Notes: generated from the sequence alone by a model not told the origin. A stretch of DNA of 64,000 nucleotides from Streptomyces sp. SN-593 (GCF_016756395.1 NZ_AP018365.1:8311501-8375500), one strand, 5' to 3'. Shown: positions 25,401-33,566, counted from the stretch's first letter. Numbers and translations: made by a program.

Positions 25401-26771
25401 CGGCTGGTCGGACGCGCTGGCCGAGGAGGAGGCGGCCCCCGCCCAGGACCCGACGCTGTCCACCCGCACCCCCGCGCCCGCCCGCGCGGCGATGCCGTCC
25501 GCCACGGTGACCACCGACGAGGGGTCGGCCGGCACGTGCGAGCTGCCGCCACCTCCGGTGACCGGCGCGTCCTTCGCCGCGGCGCCGATCACGGCGATCG
25601 ACGGGGTGCCGGACGCCTTGAGCGGCAGCAGACCGCCCTCGTTCTTCATCAGCACGGTGCCTTCGGCGGCGATGTCCCGTGCGGTGGCGACGTGTTCGGG
25701 GGTGGTGGCGGTGGCGCCGGGCGAGCCCGCGGTGGAGTCGAACAGGCCGAAGGCGAACTCCTCGGTCAGCAGCCGCGCCACCTTGTCGTTCAGCACCGCC
25801 GTGCTCACCTGGCCGGAGCGCACGGCGTCCGACAGCGCCTGCCCGAAGTTCCCCGGGGCGGGCATGTTCAGGTCCAGCTCGGCGTCGGCGGCCCGCACGG
25901 TGCTGCGCGCCCCGTCCCAGTCGGTGACCACGAACCCGTCGAAGCCCCAGTCCTGCTTGGCGGTGTCCTTCAGCAAGGTCGCGTTCTCGTTCGCGTGCAC
26001 GCCGTTGACCAGGCTCGTCGCGGCCATGATCGAGGCCGCGCCGCCCTCCTGCACGGCCTGCTCGAACGCCGGGTAGTAGATCTCGCGCAGGGTGCGCTCG
26101 TCCACGATCGCGTTGCCGTTGTTGCGGTTCTGCTCGGTGTCGTTGGCGACCAGGTGCTTGACGTCGGCCATCACGCCCTGGGACTGGACGCCCTTCACGT
26201 ACTGCGTGGTCATGGCCCCGGCCAGGTAGGGGTCCTCGCCGGCCATCTCGAACACCCGCCCGCCACGCGGGTCCCGCTCCAGGTTGGCGTCGGGCCCCAG
26301 GTCGACGCTCACGCCCTTGGTCTTCGCCTCGGCGCCGACCACCTGCCCGTACGACAGTTCCGCCGCCGGGTCCCAGCTCGCCGCCGCGGCCACCGGCGCC
26401 GGCATCGCGGTGGTGCCGCCCATCACCACGCCGGCGCCGCCGTCGTTGAGATTCAGCGCCGGGATGCACAGCCGCGGGATGGCGGCCACCACGCCCGCAT
26501 AGCCGGGCAGTTGGCTGCCATGGGTCATGGACAGCTTCTCGTCGGTCGTCATCCGCGCGAGTACCTGGGCGGCGCGCTGCGCGGGGGTTGCGGTCGAGCC
26601 GACCCAGGGGCAGGCGGAGTCCGCGGTGGCGGGCCCGCCTGCCGCGGCCGGGACCTGCCCGGCCGTCACGGTCAGCAGCAGCGCGGCCGCCACCCCCGCG
26701 GCCCCGGCGGGCCACCGTCCTCGCGTCCGTGTCCGTGTCCGGCCCGGCCGGTGGTCGTGGGAACGGGGCAT
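22485..26771 (-). CDS. Secreted multidomain GH3 beta-glycosidase
   Basis: 1428 residues from ATG 26771, with GGGAGGA about 7 bases upstream. A signal peptide (GVAAALLLTVTAGQVPAAAGG) is followed by the GH3 barrel (about 55-340), with the nucleophile Asp in FVVTDWDGA (about 283). The second GH3 domain is interrupted by an F5/8 type C (CBM32-like) insert (about 437-562, DNMFDGDLGTRWSSGQ) and a PA14 domain (about 602-690, TGYLTAPVTGTYTFSMADTG). A fibronectin-like domain (about 924-1020), NEW3-like beta domains, and the module shared with the SGNH hydrolase (about 1243-1428) follow. It probably releases glucose, xylose or related sugars from plant or microbial glycans outside the cell. Two LacI-type sites lie upstream. 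Confidence 0.92.
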   Translation of the reverse strand: MPRSHDHRPGRTRTRTRGRWPAGAAGVAAALLLTVTAGQVPAAAGGPATADSACPWVGSTATPAQRAAQVLARMTTDEKLSMTHGSQLPGYAGVVAAIPRLCIPALNLNDGGAGVVMGGTTAMPAPVAAAASWDPAAELSYGQVVGAEAKTKGVSVDLGPDANLERDPRGGRVFEMAGEDPYLAGAMTTQYVKGVQSQGVMADVKHLVANDTEQNRNNGNAIVDERTLREIYYPAFEQAVQEGGAASIMAATSLVNGVHANENATLLKDTAKQDWGFDGFVVTDWDGARSTVRAADAELDLNMPAPGNFGQALSDAVRSGQVSTAVLNDKVARLLTEEFAFGLFDSTAGSPGATATTPEHVATARDIAAEGTVLMKNEGGLLPLKASGTPSIAVIGAAAKDAPVTGGGGSSHVPADPSSVVTVADGIAARAGAGVRVDSVGSWAGAASSSASASDQPDNMFDGDLGTRWSSGQPMADGQWVTADTGGSHPIDRITMDAGNATDYARGYQVYLSSDGKDWGSPVAEGTGTGQVVTAAFAARQARYVKVVQTGSASSWWSIAELDAYTADGAGGQTALERSGVRVPGVTDKLPTVPSARFTTAGGEQGLTASYYNNLDLSGTPALTRVEPDIDDHYTSAPGPGVNPAGFSVRWTGYLTAPVTGTYTFSMADTGGVRMSLGGRPVFQDWAQYGPGVSAVHLVGGERTPITVENYQPVNGPSGPVAGTPTSPPSNGSVTLGWQVPDTAAIAAAAAAARQDSVAVVVVSDDESEDGDRQNLTLPGAQDDLVEAVAAANPHTVVVLDTGAPVLMPWLDSVDGVLESWYGGQQNGTALASVLFGDVNPSGKLPQTWPASMSQLPTADPARYPGTVDVATNTTDYHYSEGLDVGYRWYDAHHLTPLFPFGFGLSYSTFSFSGLSVSPGTAEAAGPVRVSATVRNTGTRTGSEVAQLYVGDPATSGEPPEQLKGFQRVTLRPGQSQRVTFSLSPSDLRIWDDATGAWKTDPGTYRLSVGDSSRDLPLTGHYTLRRSTGTRAVSAHAPATLDPAHGNVVTTTLTAGGDQTLDHVRLGLGVPAGWTAVPRTAAQFRSVRPGTRLSTSWLVTPPAGAQDRLWRLTASASADGGYRTDGGLQVTVGPLVSATLTSTAKLARTGSSYPAVLTLHNTGDRRVSVDVGADPPDGVDVTPATATVVLAPGASATEPLTVAVGNGARSAAIDLTGTVHTSDGDLPLQGGSLDLPLLFGSLAAAYDNTAVSDDSAPQSADFDGSGYSYSAQALAGVGLVPGQTVPQDPPVLSWPSAAPGSPDNVVAAGQNIAVGGSGAQLWFLGSANNGSGSGTGTLTYTDGSTAPYTLTLTNWTPSSPLPGDDLVATAPSWNRPAGSGYPAATEVSVYATKVPLAAGKTLAYVTLPSTAAGDQAGTRLHVFDIAVE

Positions 26772-26819
26772 GCCTGGTCCTCCCGGGAGTTCCTCGCACG
26801 ACGCCTGCCGAACGTCGGA

Positions 26820-26922
26820 CTGTAACGTTTCAAGCCGGTCGCCGCACAACTTAGGGTCGTGTACAACGGCCGTCAAGACACCTGCCAGGACGGCTTGGAC
26901 CCGGTGGGTTGAAACGTCTTTG
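26820..26922 (-). promoter_or_regulatory. Two LacI-type operator candidates upstream of the GH3 gene
   Basis: CTGTAACGTTTCAA (26820-26833) matches the palindromic LacI-family pattern TTGAAACGTTTCAA at 12 of 14 positions. TTGAAACGTCTTTG (26909-26922) matches at 10 of 14. The first is about 50 bases before the start codon, with TACAGT overlapping as a possible -10. Sugar-responsive repression, with possible looping between the sites, is the inference. Confidence 0.55.
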
Positions 26923-27049
26923 AAACCTGGACGCTCCGCCGCATCCCCGACCACGCCCTCCCGCCCGTGCCGCCCTGCGGCCCCGGTGGCGAACCGGCGG
27001 CAGGGCTGTTTGGGTGGAGGTATCGGGCGCACGAAGGGGAGTGCGGCAC

Positions 27050-27253
27050 ATGAACGGGAACGGACCGGTCGACGAGCGGCACGAGCGGCACGTCCGGGAG
27101 ATGCGCGAGAAGGCGCGGGCGCTGGAGGCGGAAGCGGAGCGCAGCGACGACCCGGAGGAGCGCCGCCGGCTCCGGCGGCAGGCGCGGCAGGCGGAGTTCG
27201 ACTGCGAGCAGGAGAGCATGATGGCCGCGGGGGACATCTACCCGACGCCGTGA
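27050..27253 (+). CDS. DUF6381-family small helical protein
   Basis: 67 residues from ATG 27050, with AGGGGAG 8 bases upstream. It is almost entirely charged helix (REMREKARALEAEAERSDDP, then EERRRLRRQARQAE) and ends in SMMAAGDIYPTP. This layout, with the ALEAEAERxxDPEERRRL core and the GDI ending, matches DUF6381 proteins of streptomycetes. Function unknown; it is monocistronic. Confidence 0.75.
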   Translation: MNGNGPVDERHERHVREMREKARALEAEAERSDDPEERRRLRRQARQAEFDCEQESMMAAGDIYPTP

Positions 27254-27346
27254 CGCCGGCGCGTCACCGCGGGCGGAGCGGCGCGACCAGGACGCCACCG
27301 CGGCCGGCGCGTCCCGGTGTTCCCGGCGCCCCCGGCGGGACAGGGC

Positions 27347-27706
27347 TCAGGGGAGCTTCTTCGCGGCCTCGCGTCGGGCGCGCTTGCCCAGCGGCGCCTG
27401 CGACAGGTCCTCCGCCTGGGAGCGGAGCTTCGCGAAACCGTACCCGCGGGCGTCGAGCCAGGCGCGGGCGGCGGACTCGGCGCGGGCGGTCGCCGGGACG
27501 ATGTCCTCCTCGGCCTCGCCGGAGTCGCTGAAGCGGAAGGTGAAGGCGGGACGCGCGGCGATGTCGTAGCTGAGGTGCCCCTCGGGGGTGAAGGCCGCGC
27601 GCAGCACGTCGTGCTCGGGCGCGGCCGCCAGCAGTTCCGCGCGCTGCTGGGTGCTCAGTTGGTCGAAGACACCGCGGACCGTGATCCGGAAGGTACGAGT
27701 GGTCAT
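27347..27706 (-). CDS. DUF6204-family protein
   Basis: 119 residues from ATG 27706. The N-terminus TFRITVRGVFDQLSTQQRAE and the following HDVLRAAFTPEGHLSYDIAA/AFTFRFSD pattern match DUF6204, a small cytoplasmic family of unknown function found in actinomycetes. The C-terminal half is helical and basic (AKLRSQAEDLSQ, KRARREAAKK). Divergent from the Smr gene across 114 bases. Confidence 0.75.
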   Translation of the reverse strand: MTTRTFRITVRGVFDQLSTQQRAELLAAAPEHDVLRAAFTPEGHLSYDIAARPAFTFRFSDSGEAEEDIVPATARAESAARAWLDARGYGFAKLRSQAEDLSQAPLGKRARREAAKKLP

Positions 27707-27820
27707 CGCGCGACCGTAACCGCGGGCGCCGCGGACCGCCACGGGATTTCCGTCCGGCGGTACGGTGCTGGTGGCCGCCCGCGCCGGGCGCCGCAGTCGG
27801 CGAGAAAGGCACGGGCACCG

Positions 27821-28069
27821 ATGACGCTCACCCTCGACCTGCACCCGCTGTTCCGCAGCGACCGCGACATCGACCGGGCGGTGCGGGAGATCATCTTCCG
27901 GGCCGCGGCGACGAAGGCGGACCGGGTGGAGATCATCTCGGGCAAGGGCTCGGGGAAGCTCCGGACCCGGGTGCTGGCCACGTTGCGGCAGCCGCACCTC
28001 AAGCGGCTCTACCGCAGCTTCGAGGCCGACCCGTCCAACCAGGGGCGGATCGTCGTCCACTTCGGGTGA
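27821..28069 (+). CDS. Smr-domain protein
   Basis: 82 residues from ATG 27821. It is a stand-alone Smr (small MutS-related) domain: LTLDLHPLF near the start (the LDLH motif), VEIISGKGSGKLRTRV (H/SGxGxG-type loop) and a C-terminal GRIVVHFG strand. Smr domains are nucleases acting on branched or nicked DNA, or on mRNA at stalled ribosomes; here the only evidence is the fold. Alone on the plus strand. Confidence 0.85.
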   Translation: MTLTLDLHPLFRSDRDIDRAVREIIFRAAATKADRVEIISGKGSGKLRTRVLATLRQPHLKRLYRSFEADPSNQGRIVVHFG

Positions 28070-28087
28070 GCGCGGGGGAAGGCACCG

Positions 28088-28138
28088 GCGTGCCGGCGAC
28101 ACGGGCGTGCCGGCGACACGGGCGTGCCGGCGACACTG
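28088..28138. repeat. Three tandem 17-bp repeats
   Basis: The unit GCGTGCCGGCGACACGG occurs at 28088-28104 and 28105-28121, and with one change at 28122-28138. Each unit has a GCCGGC palindrome and can fold weakly. It lies between the convergent Smr and PfkB genes and may serve as a terminator or be a slippage product. Confidence 0.8.
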
Positions 28139-28227
28139 GCCGCGCGGGGCGCACGGGGCGCTCCCCGAGGCGCGGCTTTCCGGCACCCGGGTCGTCCACC
28201 CGGTCCGGCGGTCCGGTCGCCCTTCCC

Positions 28228-29247
28228 TCAGACCGGCGGACGCTCCAGCTCCTCGTAGGTCGGCGGGGCGGCGCCCGGCCGGGAGCAGGTGATCCCCGCG
28301 GCCCGCACCGCGTACCGCAGCGCCTCGACCACCTCCGCGGGCAGCGCGCCGGCGCCGGTCGCCTCGCGCAGCCGCGCGCGGGTCGCGGCGGTCGCGGACG
28401 TGCCGCCGCCGCTGAGCAGGTCCCGCCGCAGCAGCGCGCTGACCAGCGCGGACATGAACGAGTCACCCGCCCCCACGGTGTCCACGACGCGGATCGGCGG
28501 CGCCGGCACGTCCAGGTGCCCCTGCCGCCACCAGGCGCGGGCGCCGCGCGGCCCCCGGGTGAGCACCACCAGGGCCGGACCGAGCCGTGCCCAGCGGGCG
28601 GCCGCGGTGTCGGGGTCCTCGTCCGGGTAGAGCCAGGCCAGGTCCTCGTCACTGGCCTTCACCACGTCGCTCAGCGCCACCAGGTGCTCCACCCGGGCGC
28701 GTTCGTGTGCGCGGTCGCCCAGCAGCGCCGGGCGGATGTTCGGGTCGTAGGAGACGGTGGCGCGCGGCCTGGTCTCCTCGGTGGCCGCCAGCACCAGGTC
28801 GGCACCCGGCGGCAGCGCGGTGGCGACCGAGCCGATGTGCAGGTGGGCGGGCGGCCCGGAGCGCAGCGCCTCGACGGTCGCCGGGGCGAGGTCCCAGACC
28901 AGGTCGAACTCGTAGCCGACGGTGCCGTCCGGCCGCACCCGGGCGGTGGCCGACGAGGTCGGCACGTCGCCGACGGACCCCGGTAGCAGCTCGGTCCCGC
29001 CGCGCTCCAGCCACGCGCGCAGCGCGTTCCCGGTTCGGTCACGACCGATCCGGGTGGCCAGTCGTACCGGGTGGCCGAGCCGGCCGAGCCCGAGCGCGAC
29101 GTTCGCCGGGCTGCCACCGGGGTGCTCGCCGTGCACCCCTGCCGGACCGGTCAGGATGTCGGTCAACGCCTCACCGATCACCAGCGCCGGCACCGGGGGA
29201 GGCGGCAGCGGCGGCACGGGGGGTGAAGCGGGCAGGGGTGCAGTCAT
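28228..29247 (-). CDS. PfkB-family carbohydrate kinase (fructokinase-like)
   Basis: 339 residues from ATG 29247, with GAGGAAGG 5-12 bases upstream. A Pro-rich leader precedes the PfkB fold: ALVIGEALTDIL, GGSPANVALGLGRLG (residues about 49-63) and DTVGAGDSFMSAL (near 255). It would phosphorylate fructose or a related ketose with ATP. As last gene of the polyol operon it logically takes the ketose produced by the dehydrogenase into glycolysis. The gap to the dehydrogenase gene is 72 bases. Confidence 0.88.
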   Translation of the reverse strand: MTAPLPASPPVPPLPPPPVPALVIGEALTDILTGPAGVHGEHPGGSPANVALGLGRLGHPVRLATRIGRDRTGNALRAWLERGGTELLPGSVGDVPTSSATARVRPDGTVGYEFDLVWDLAPATVEALRSGPPAHLHIGSVATALPPGADLVLAATEETRPRATVSYDPNIRPALLGDRAHERARVEHLVALSDVVKASDEDLAWLYPDEDPDTAAARWARLGPALVVLTRGPRGARAWWRQGHLDVPAPPIRVVDTVGAGDSFMSALVSALLRRDLLSGGGTSATAATRARLREATGAGALPAEVVEALRYAVRAAGITCSRPGAAPPTYEELERPPV

Positions 29248-29319
29248 GGGCCTTCCTCTTCCGGGCGGCACGGCGACACGGTGGCGGGTGGGGCGGACGG
29301 GTGGGGTGGGCGGCTGCCG

Positions 29320-30309
29320 CTACGGCAGGACCTGGATCTTCCGTCCCACGCCCGCCTGGAAACGCTGGAGGGCCGCCGCGTAGTCCACCAGGGGAAGCCG
29401 GTCGCTGATGAAGACCTCGGGATCGAGCACCCCGCCCGCGAACAGCTCGGCGGCCCGCTCGTAGCTGTGCAGCACCGCCATGGAGCCGGTGATGGTGATC
29501 TCCTGATTGTAGATCTTGTACGGCTCGATGGTGGCGCGGGCGGCGTAGTCGGCGACGCCGAACTGGAGGAAGGTGCCGCCCTTGCCGACCCGGCCCAGCG
29601 CGTCCTGGATGGCGGCGGCGTTGCCGGTGGCGTCGATGACGACGTCCCAGCCGCGCGGCTGGTCCAGCTCGTCGGCGCTGGTGGCCGTGGCCGAGCAGCC
29701 CAGTTGCCGGGCGGTGGTCAGCCGCTCCTCGTTGAGGTCCACCATGTCCACGCTCGCCGCGCCGGTCCGCTTGGCCAGCTCCATCATCATCAGGCCCATC
29801 GTGCCGGAGCCGTAGATGAGGACGTGGGTGGCAAGCTGGGAGCGCAGGATGTCGTAGCCGCGCACCGCGCAGGACAGCGGCTCGATCAGCGCGGCGTCGC
29901 GGGTGGCGATGTGCTCGGGGAGCTTGACGCAGTTCGCGGCCGGGGCGGCGGCGTACTCCGCGGCCCCGCCCGGGACGGTGACGCCGATGGCGTTCCACCG
30001 CTCGCACAGGTTGTTGCGGCCGATCCGGCAGTAGTGGCACTCGTGGCAGTACAGCGACGGGTCCACCGCGACCCGGTCGCCGGCGTTCAGGCCGCGCACC
30101 TGCGAGCCGACCGCGACGATCTCACCGGCGAACTCGTGGCCCGGCACGATCGGCAGCGTCGGCGCGAACTCCCCCTGGAGGATGTGCAGGTCGGTGCCGC
30201 ACAGGCCGCAGGCGGAGACCTGGACGACCACCTCCGAGGGCCCGGGGGTCGGGTCGTCGACGGTCTCGATGCCGACCTGGCCGGGGGAGCTGATGACGGC
30301 GGCTTTCAC
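29320..30309 (-). CDS. Zinc-dependent medium-chain polyol dehydrogenase
   Basis: 329 residues from GTG 30309; its start overlaps the permease stop as GTGA. Catalytic zinc ligands are visible in CGLCGTDLH and GHEFAGEIV. The structural zinc site has the four-cysteine loop CHECHYCRIGRNNLC, and the NAD site is LIYGSGTMGLMMME. It resembles sorbitol/threonine dehydrogenase types and is cytoplasmic. In this operon it would oxidise an imported polyol to a ketose. Exact substrate (sorbitol, mannitol, xylitol or arabitol) is not visible. Confidence 0.9.
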   Translation of the reverse strand: MKAAVISSPGQVGIETVDDPTPGPSEVVVQVSACGLCGTDLHILQGEFAPTLPIVPGHEFAGEIVAVGSQVRGLNAGDRVAVDPSLYCHECHYCRIGRNNLCERWNAIGVTVPGGAAEYAAAPAANCVKLPEHIATRDAALIEPLSCAVRGYDILRSQLATHVLIYGSGTMGLMMMELAKRTGAASVDMVDLNEERLTTARQLGCSATATSADELDQPRGWDVVIDATGNAAAIQDALGRVGKGGTFLQFGVADYAARATIEPYKIYNQEITITGSMAVLHSYERAAELFAGGVLDPEVFISDRLPLVDYAAALQRFQAGVGRKIQVLP

Positions 30310-31196
30310 TTGACGGCTCCAAGGGAGAGGCCCTGGACGAGCTTGTCCTGGGCGGCGAACCCGGCGGCGAGCACCGGCAGGGAGATGCAGACCGCGGCGG
30401 CGCACACCTTCGCCAGGAACAGGCCCTGGCTGGTGACGAAGCTGGTCAGGAAGACGGGCGCGGTGTTGGCGGTGACGCCGGTGAGCACCCGTGCGAACAG
30501 CAGCTCGTTCCAGCTGAAGATGAACGAGATCAGCGCGGTCGCCGCGATGCCGGGCGCGACGATCGGTGCGACGATCCTGGCGAGGATGGTGGGCAGTCCG
30601 GCACCGTCGATGGACGCGGCCTCGATGATCGCGCCGGGCACGTCGGACAGGAACGACCGCATCATCCACACCGCGATCGGCAGGTTCATCGAGGTGTAGA
30701 GGATGACCAGCAGCCAGATGTTGTCGAGCATGCCGATGTTCTTCGCGATCAGGTACACCGGCAGGAGGCCGGCCACGACCGGCAGCATCTTGGTGGACAG
30801 GAAGAAGAACATCGCGTCGGACCACTTGCGGACCGGTTTGATGGACAGCGCGTAGGCCGCCGGGGTGGCCAGCAGCAGCACCAGCAGGGTGGAGACGATG
30901 CTCGCCGTCAGCGAGTTGATCAGCGGCGGCCAGGGGCTGACACCGGTGCCCGAGCCGAAGAACTCGCGGTAGCCGTGCAGGGTCAGCGGGGCGTCGATCT
31001 TCGGCGGGTTGGTGCCGGCGTCCTGCTCGCTGTGGAAGGAGGTCAGCACCATCCACGCGAAGGGCAGGAAGAAGATGATCCCGCACAGCCAGGCGCCCGC
31101 GCCCAGCAGGCGGCGGGAGCGCCGCTCCCTGCGCTCGCGCGGCGCGATGCCGGCGACCGGCGTGACGGGGGTGGCGTCGAGGGTGGTGGCGGCCAT
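30306..31196 (-). CDS. Polyol ABC transporter permease (MalG/SmoG type)
   Basis: 296 residues from ATG 31196, one base overlapping the stop of the previous permease (TGATG). About six membrane helices and an EAA loop (GAIIEAASIDGAGLPTIL) near residue 190. C-terminus SLGAVK. Works with the MalF-type partner. Confidence 0.92.
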   Translation of the reverse strand: MAATTLDATPVTPVAGIAPRERRERRSRRLLGAGAWLCGIIFFLPFAWMVLTSFHSEQDAGTNPPKIDAPLTLHGYREFFGSGTGVSPWPPLINSLTASIVSTLLVLLLATPAAYALSIKPVRKWSDAMFFFLSTKMLPVVAGLLPVYLIAKNIGMLDNIWLLVILYTSMNLPIAVWMMRSFLSDVPGAIIEAASIDGAGLPTILARIVAPIVAPGIAATALISFIFSWNELLFARVLTGVTANTAPVFLTSFVTSQGLFLAKVCAAAVCISLPVLAAGFAAQDKLVQGLSLGAVK

Positions 31197-32164
31197 CAGT
31201 GGGTCTCCTCCCTGAGCAGCGACGAGACCGAGCGCAGCGCGAACGTCGCCACGATGATGGACAGGATCACCACGATCACGCCCTCGGCCGACGCCTGCCC
31301 GTAGTCGTGGGCCTCGTAGAAGGTGCTGTAGACGGCGTAGGGGAGGTTCGCGGTGCCCAGGCCGCCGGAGGTCAGCGTGAAGACCGCGTCGAAGTTCTGC
31401 ACCACGTAGACCGTGCCGAGCAGCGCGGCCAGTTCCAGGTAGCGGCGCAGGTGCGGGAAGGTCAGGTAGCGGAAGATGTCCCAGTTGCCGGCGCCGTCCA
31501 CCCGGGCCGCCTCGACCACGTCGGTGGGGCGGCTCTGGAGGCCGGCGAGCAGGATCAGCATCATGAACGGGGTCCACTGCCAGATCAGGGACGCCTCGAC
31601 GGCGAGTTTCGGCGAGGTGGACAGCCAGTCCGGCTGGGGTGCGTTGTCGCTGCCGAACACGCTCCAGATCCAGGTGAGCGAGCCGTTGATGAACCCGTAG
31701 GTGGCGTTGTACAGGGCGTGCTTCCACAGCAGTGCGGAGGCGACCGGTACCACCAGGAACGGGGTGATCAGCAGGGTGCGCACCGCGCCGCGGCCGGGGA
31801 ACTTGCGGTCCATCAGCAGCGCGAGGCCGAGCCCGAGGACCAGGCTGACCAGCACCACCGTGACGGTCAGCACGACCGTGGTGGTCAGCGCCGACCGGAG
31901 CTGCGGGTCGGTGAACTCCTCCTTGTAGTTGTCGAAGCCGGTGAACCCCTTGTCACTGGGGTCCAGGGCGTTCCAGCGCATGAACGAGATCACCAGGGTG
32001 CCGACGAACGGCAGCTGGGTGACGACGATCATGAAGACGAGCGCGGGCAGCAGGGGCGCCCGCCGGGCCCAGGCACCGCGCTGGCGGCGCGGTGCCCGGC
32101 TCGCGGCGGACCCCGAAACGGCCGGCGGCGCGTGGCGTTGTCCGATGATCGAGGGAGTGCTCAT
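31196..32164 (-). CDS. Polyol ABC transporter permease (MalF/SmoF type)
   Basis: 322 residues from ATG 32164, 16 bases after the binding-protein stop. Six predicted membrane helices; EAA loop TDVVEAARVDGAGNWDIF near residue 216. The sequence TPFLVVPVASALLWKHALYN and WLSTSPKLAVEASLIWQWTPF is of the sorbitol/mannitol permease type. Confidence 0.92.
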   Translation of the reverse strand: MSTPSIIGQRHAPPAVSGSAASRAPRRQRGAWARRAPLLPALVFMIVVTQLPFVGTLVISFMRWNALDPSDKGFTGFDNYKEEFTDPQLRSALTTTVVLTVTVVLVSLVLGLGLALLMDRKFPGRGAVRTLLITPFLVVPVASALLWKHALYNATYGFINGSLTWIWSVFGSDNAPQPDWLSTSPKLAVEASLIWQWTPFMMLILLAGLQSRPTDVVEAARVDGAGNWDIFRYLTFPHLRRYLELAALLGTVYVVQNFDAVFTLTSGGLGTANLPYAVYSTFYEAHDYGQASAEGVIVVILSIIVATFALRSVSSLLREETH

Positions 32165-32180
32165 CGTGTCGGCTTCCCGC

Positions 32181-33566
32181 TCACTTGCCGGCGTACTTGT
32201 CGGCGACCTTCTCGGCCAGCTTCTGGCTTGCCTTCAGCGCGCTGTCCACGCTGGTACGGCCGGCGACGGCCGAGGAGAGCTGCTGGGAGACCTGGGTGCC
32301 CAGGTCGGTGAACTCCGGTATGCCGACGAACTGGATGCCGGGCGCGGGCCGCGGCTGCACGCCGGGGTTGGCCGGGTCGACGGACTTGAGCGCGTTGAGC
32401 GTCGGGGTGGCGAAGGCGCTGGAGGCCTTGACGTAGGCGGGGTTGCTGTAGGTGGAGGCGCGCTTGCCGGCCGGCACCCTCGACCAGCCGAGCTGCTTGC
32501 CGACCAGGTTCTCGTATCCCTTGCCGGACGCCCAGGAGATGAACTTCCACGCGTCGGACTGGTGGCTGCTGGCCTTCTGCACGCCCCAGGCCCACGTGTA
32601 CAGCCAGCCCGCGTTCTTGGTCTGCTCGACCGGCGCCGGCACGTAGCCGATCTTGCCCGCGACCGGGGAGCCGGAGCCCTCCAGCGAGCCGGCCGCGGAG
32701 GTGGCGTCGTACCACATGGCGACCTTGCTCTGCTCCAGGTCGTTGAGGCACTCGGTGAACCCGGACTGCGCCGCGCCGGCCTCGCCGTGCTCGCGCACCA
32801 GGTTCACGTAGAACTTCACCGCCTTGGTGAAGGCGGGGCTGTCCACCTGCGCGTTCCAGTCCTTGTCGAACCAGGTGCCGCCCATGGTGTTCACCACGGT
32901 GGTCAGCGGCGCGATCATCTCGCCCCAACCGGGCTGGCCGCGCAGGCAGATGCCCTTCATGTCCTTCTGCGCGCCGTCGGCCTTGGCGGCGAGGTCCGCG
33001 ACCTGGCTCCAGGTCGGGTTCGCGGGCATCGTCAGGCCCTTCGCGGCGAAGACGTCCTTGCGGTACATCAGGAACGACGACTCGCCGTAGAACGGCTCGG
33101 CGTAAAGCTGCCCGTTGTAGGTCAGGGACTGCTGCATCGCGGGCAGGATGTCGCTCTGGTCGAAGGTCGCGTCGGCCTTCGCCTCGGAGGTCAGCGGGGA
33201 CAGCCAGTTGTTCTTCGCGAAGATCGGCGCCTCGTAGTTGCTGATGGTCGCGACGTCGTACTGGCCGGCCTGGCTGGAGAAGTCCTGGGTGATCTTGTCG
33301 CGGACGTCGTCCTCGGGCAGCACCGTGAAGTTCACCTTGATGCCGGTGGACTTGGTGAAGTTCGCGGCCGTCAGCTTCTGCAGGTCGACCATCTGCGGGT
33401 TGTTCACCATCAGCACGTTGATCGAGTGCTTGCCGGAGCCGCCGCCGGCCCCGCCCGCCCCCGAGCAGGCCGCCGCGAGCAGCATGCCCGACACCGCCAG
33501 CGCCAACGGGGGGAGGGTGCGGCGGCGCAGTCTGCGGGTGGCGGTCGAGCCGGTAGACGATGTCAT
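32181..33566 (-). CDS. Polyol-type ABC transporter substrate-binding lipoprotein (SmoE-like)
   Basis: 461 residues from ATG 33566 with AAAGGGA 6-12 bases upstream. Arg-rich start, hydrophobic core and lipobox LAAAC with Cys34. The mature part (INVLMVNNPQMVDLQKLTA, YDVATISNYEAPIFAKNNWL, FYGESSFLMYRKDVF) has the wording of sorbitol/mannitol binding proteins. It heads the operon binding protein, two permeases, dehydrogenase, kinase. No ATPase is encoded. Regulated most likely by the DeoR-type protein encoded just upstream. Confidence 0.92.
   Translation of the reverse strand: MTSSTGSTATRRLRRRTLPPLALAVSGMLLAAACSGAGGAGGGSGKHSINVLMVNNPQMVDLQKLTAANFTKSTGIKVNFTVLPEDDVRDKITQDFSSQAGQYDVATISNYEAPIFAKNNWLSPLTSEAKADATFDQSDILPAMQQSLTYNGQLYAEPFYGESSFLMYRKDVFAAKGLTMPANPTWSQVADLAAKADGAQKDMKGICLRGQPGWGEMIAPLTTVVNTMGGTWFDKDWNAQVDSPAFTKAVKFYVNLVREHGEAGAAQSGFTECLNDLEQSKVAMWYDATSAAGSLEGSGSPVAGKIGYVPAPVEQTKNAGWLYTWAWGVQKASSHQSDAWKFISWASGKGYENLVGKQLGWSRVPAGKRASTYSNPAYVKASSAFATPTLNALKSVDPANPGVQPRPAPGIQFVGIPEFTDLGTQVSQQLSSAVAGRTSVDSALKASQKLAEKVADKYAGK

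Noticed and set aside
23112..26825. Plus-strand open frame of more than 1200 codons opposite the GH3 gene
   Set aside because: Antisense shadow in GC-rich DNA; the GH3 enzyme on the minus strand has full domain evidence.
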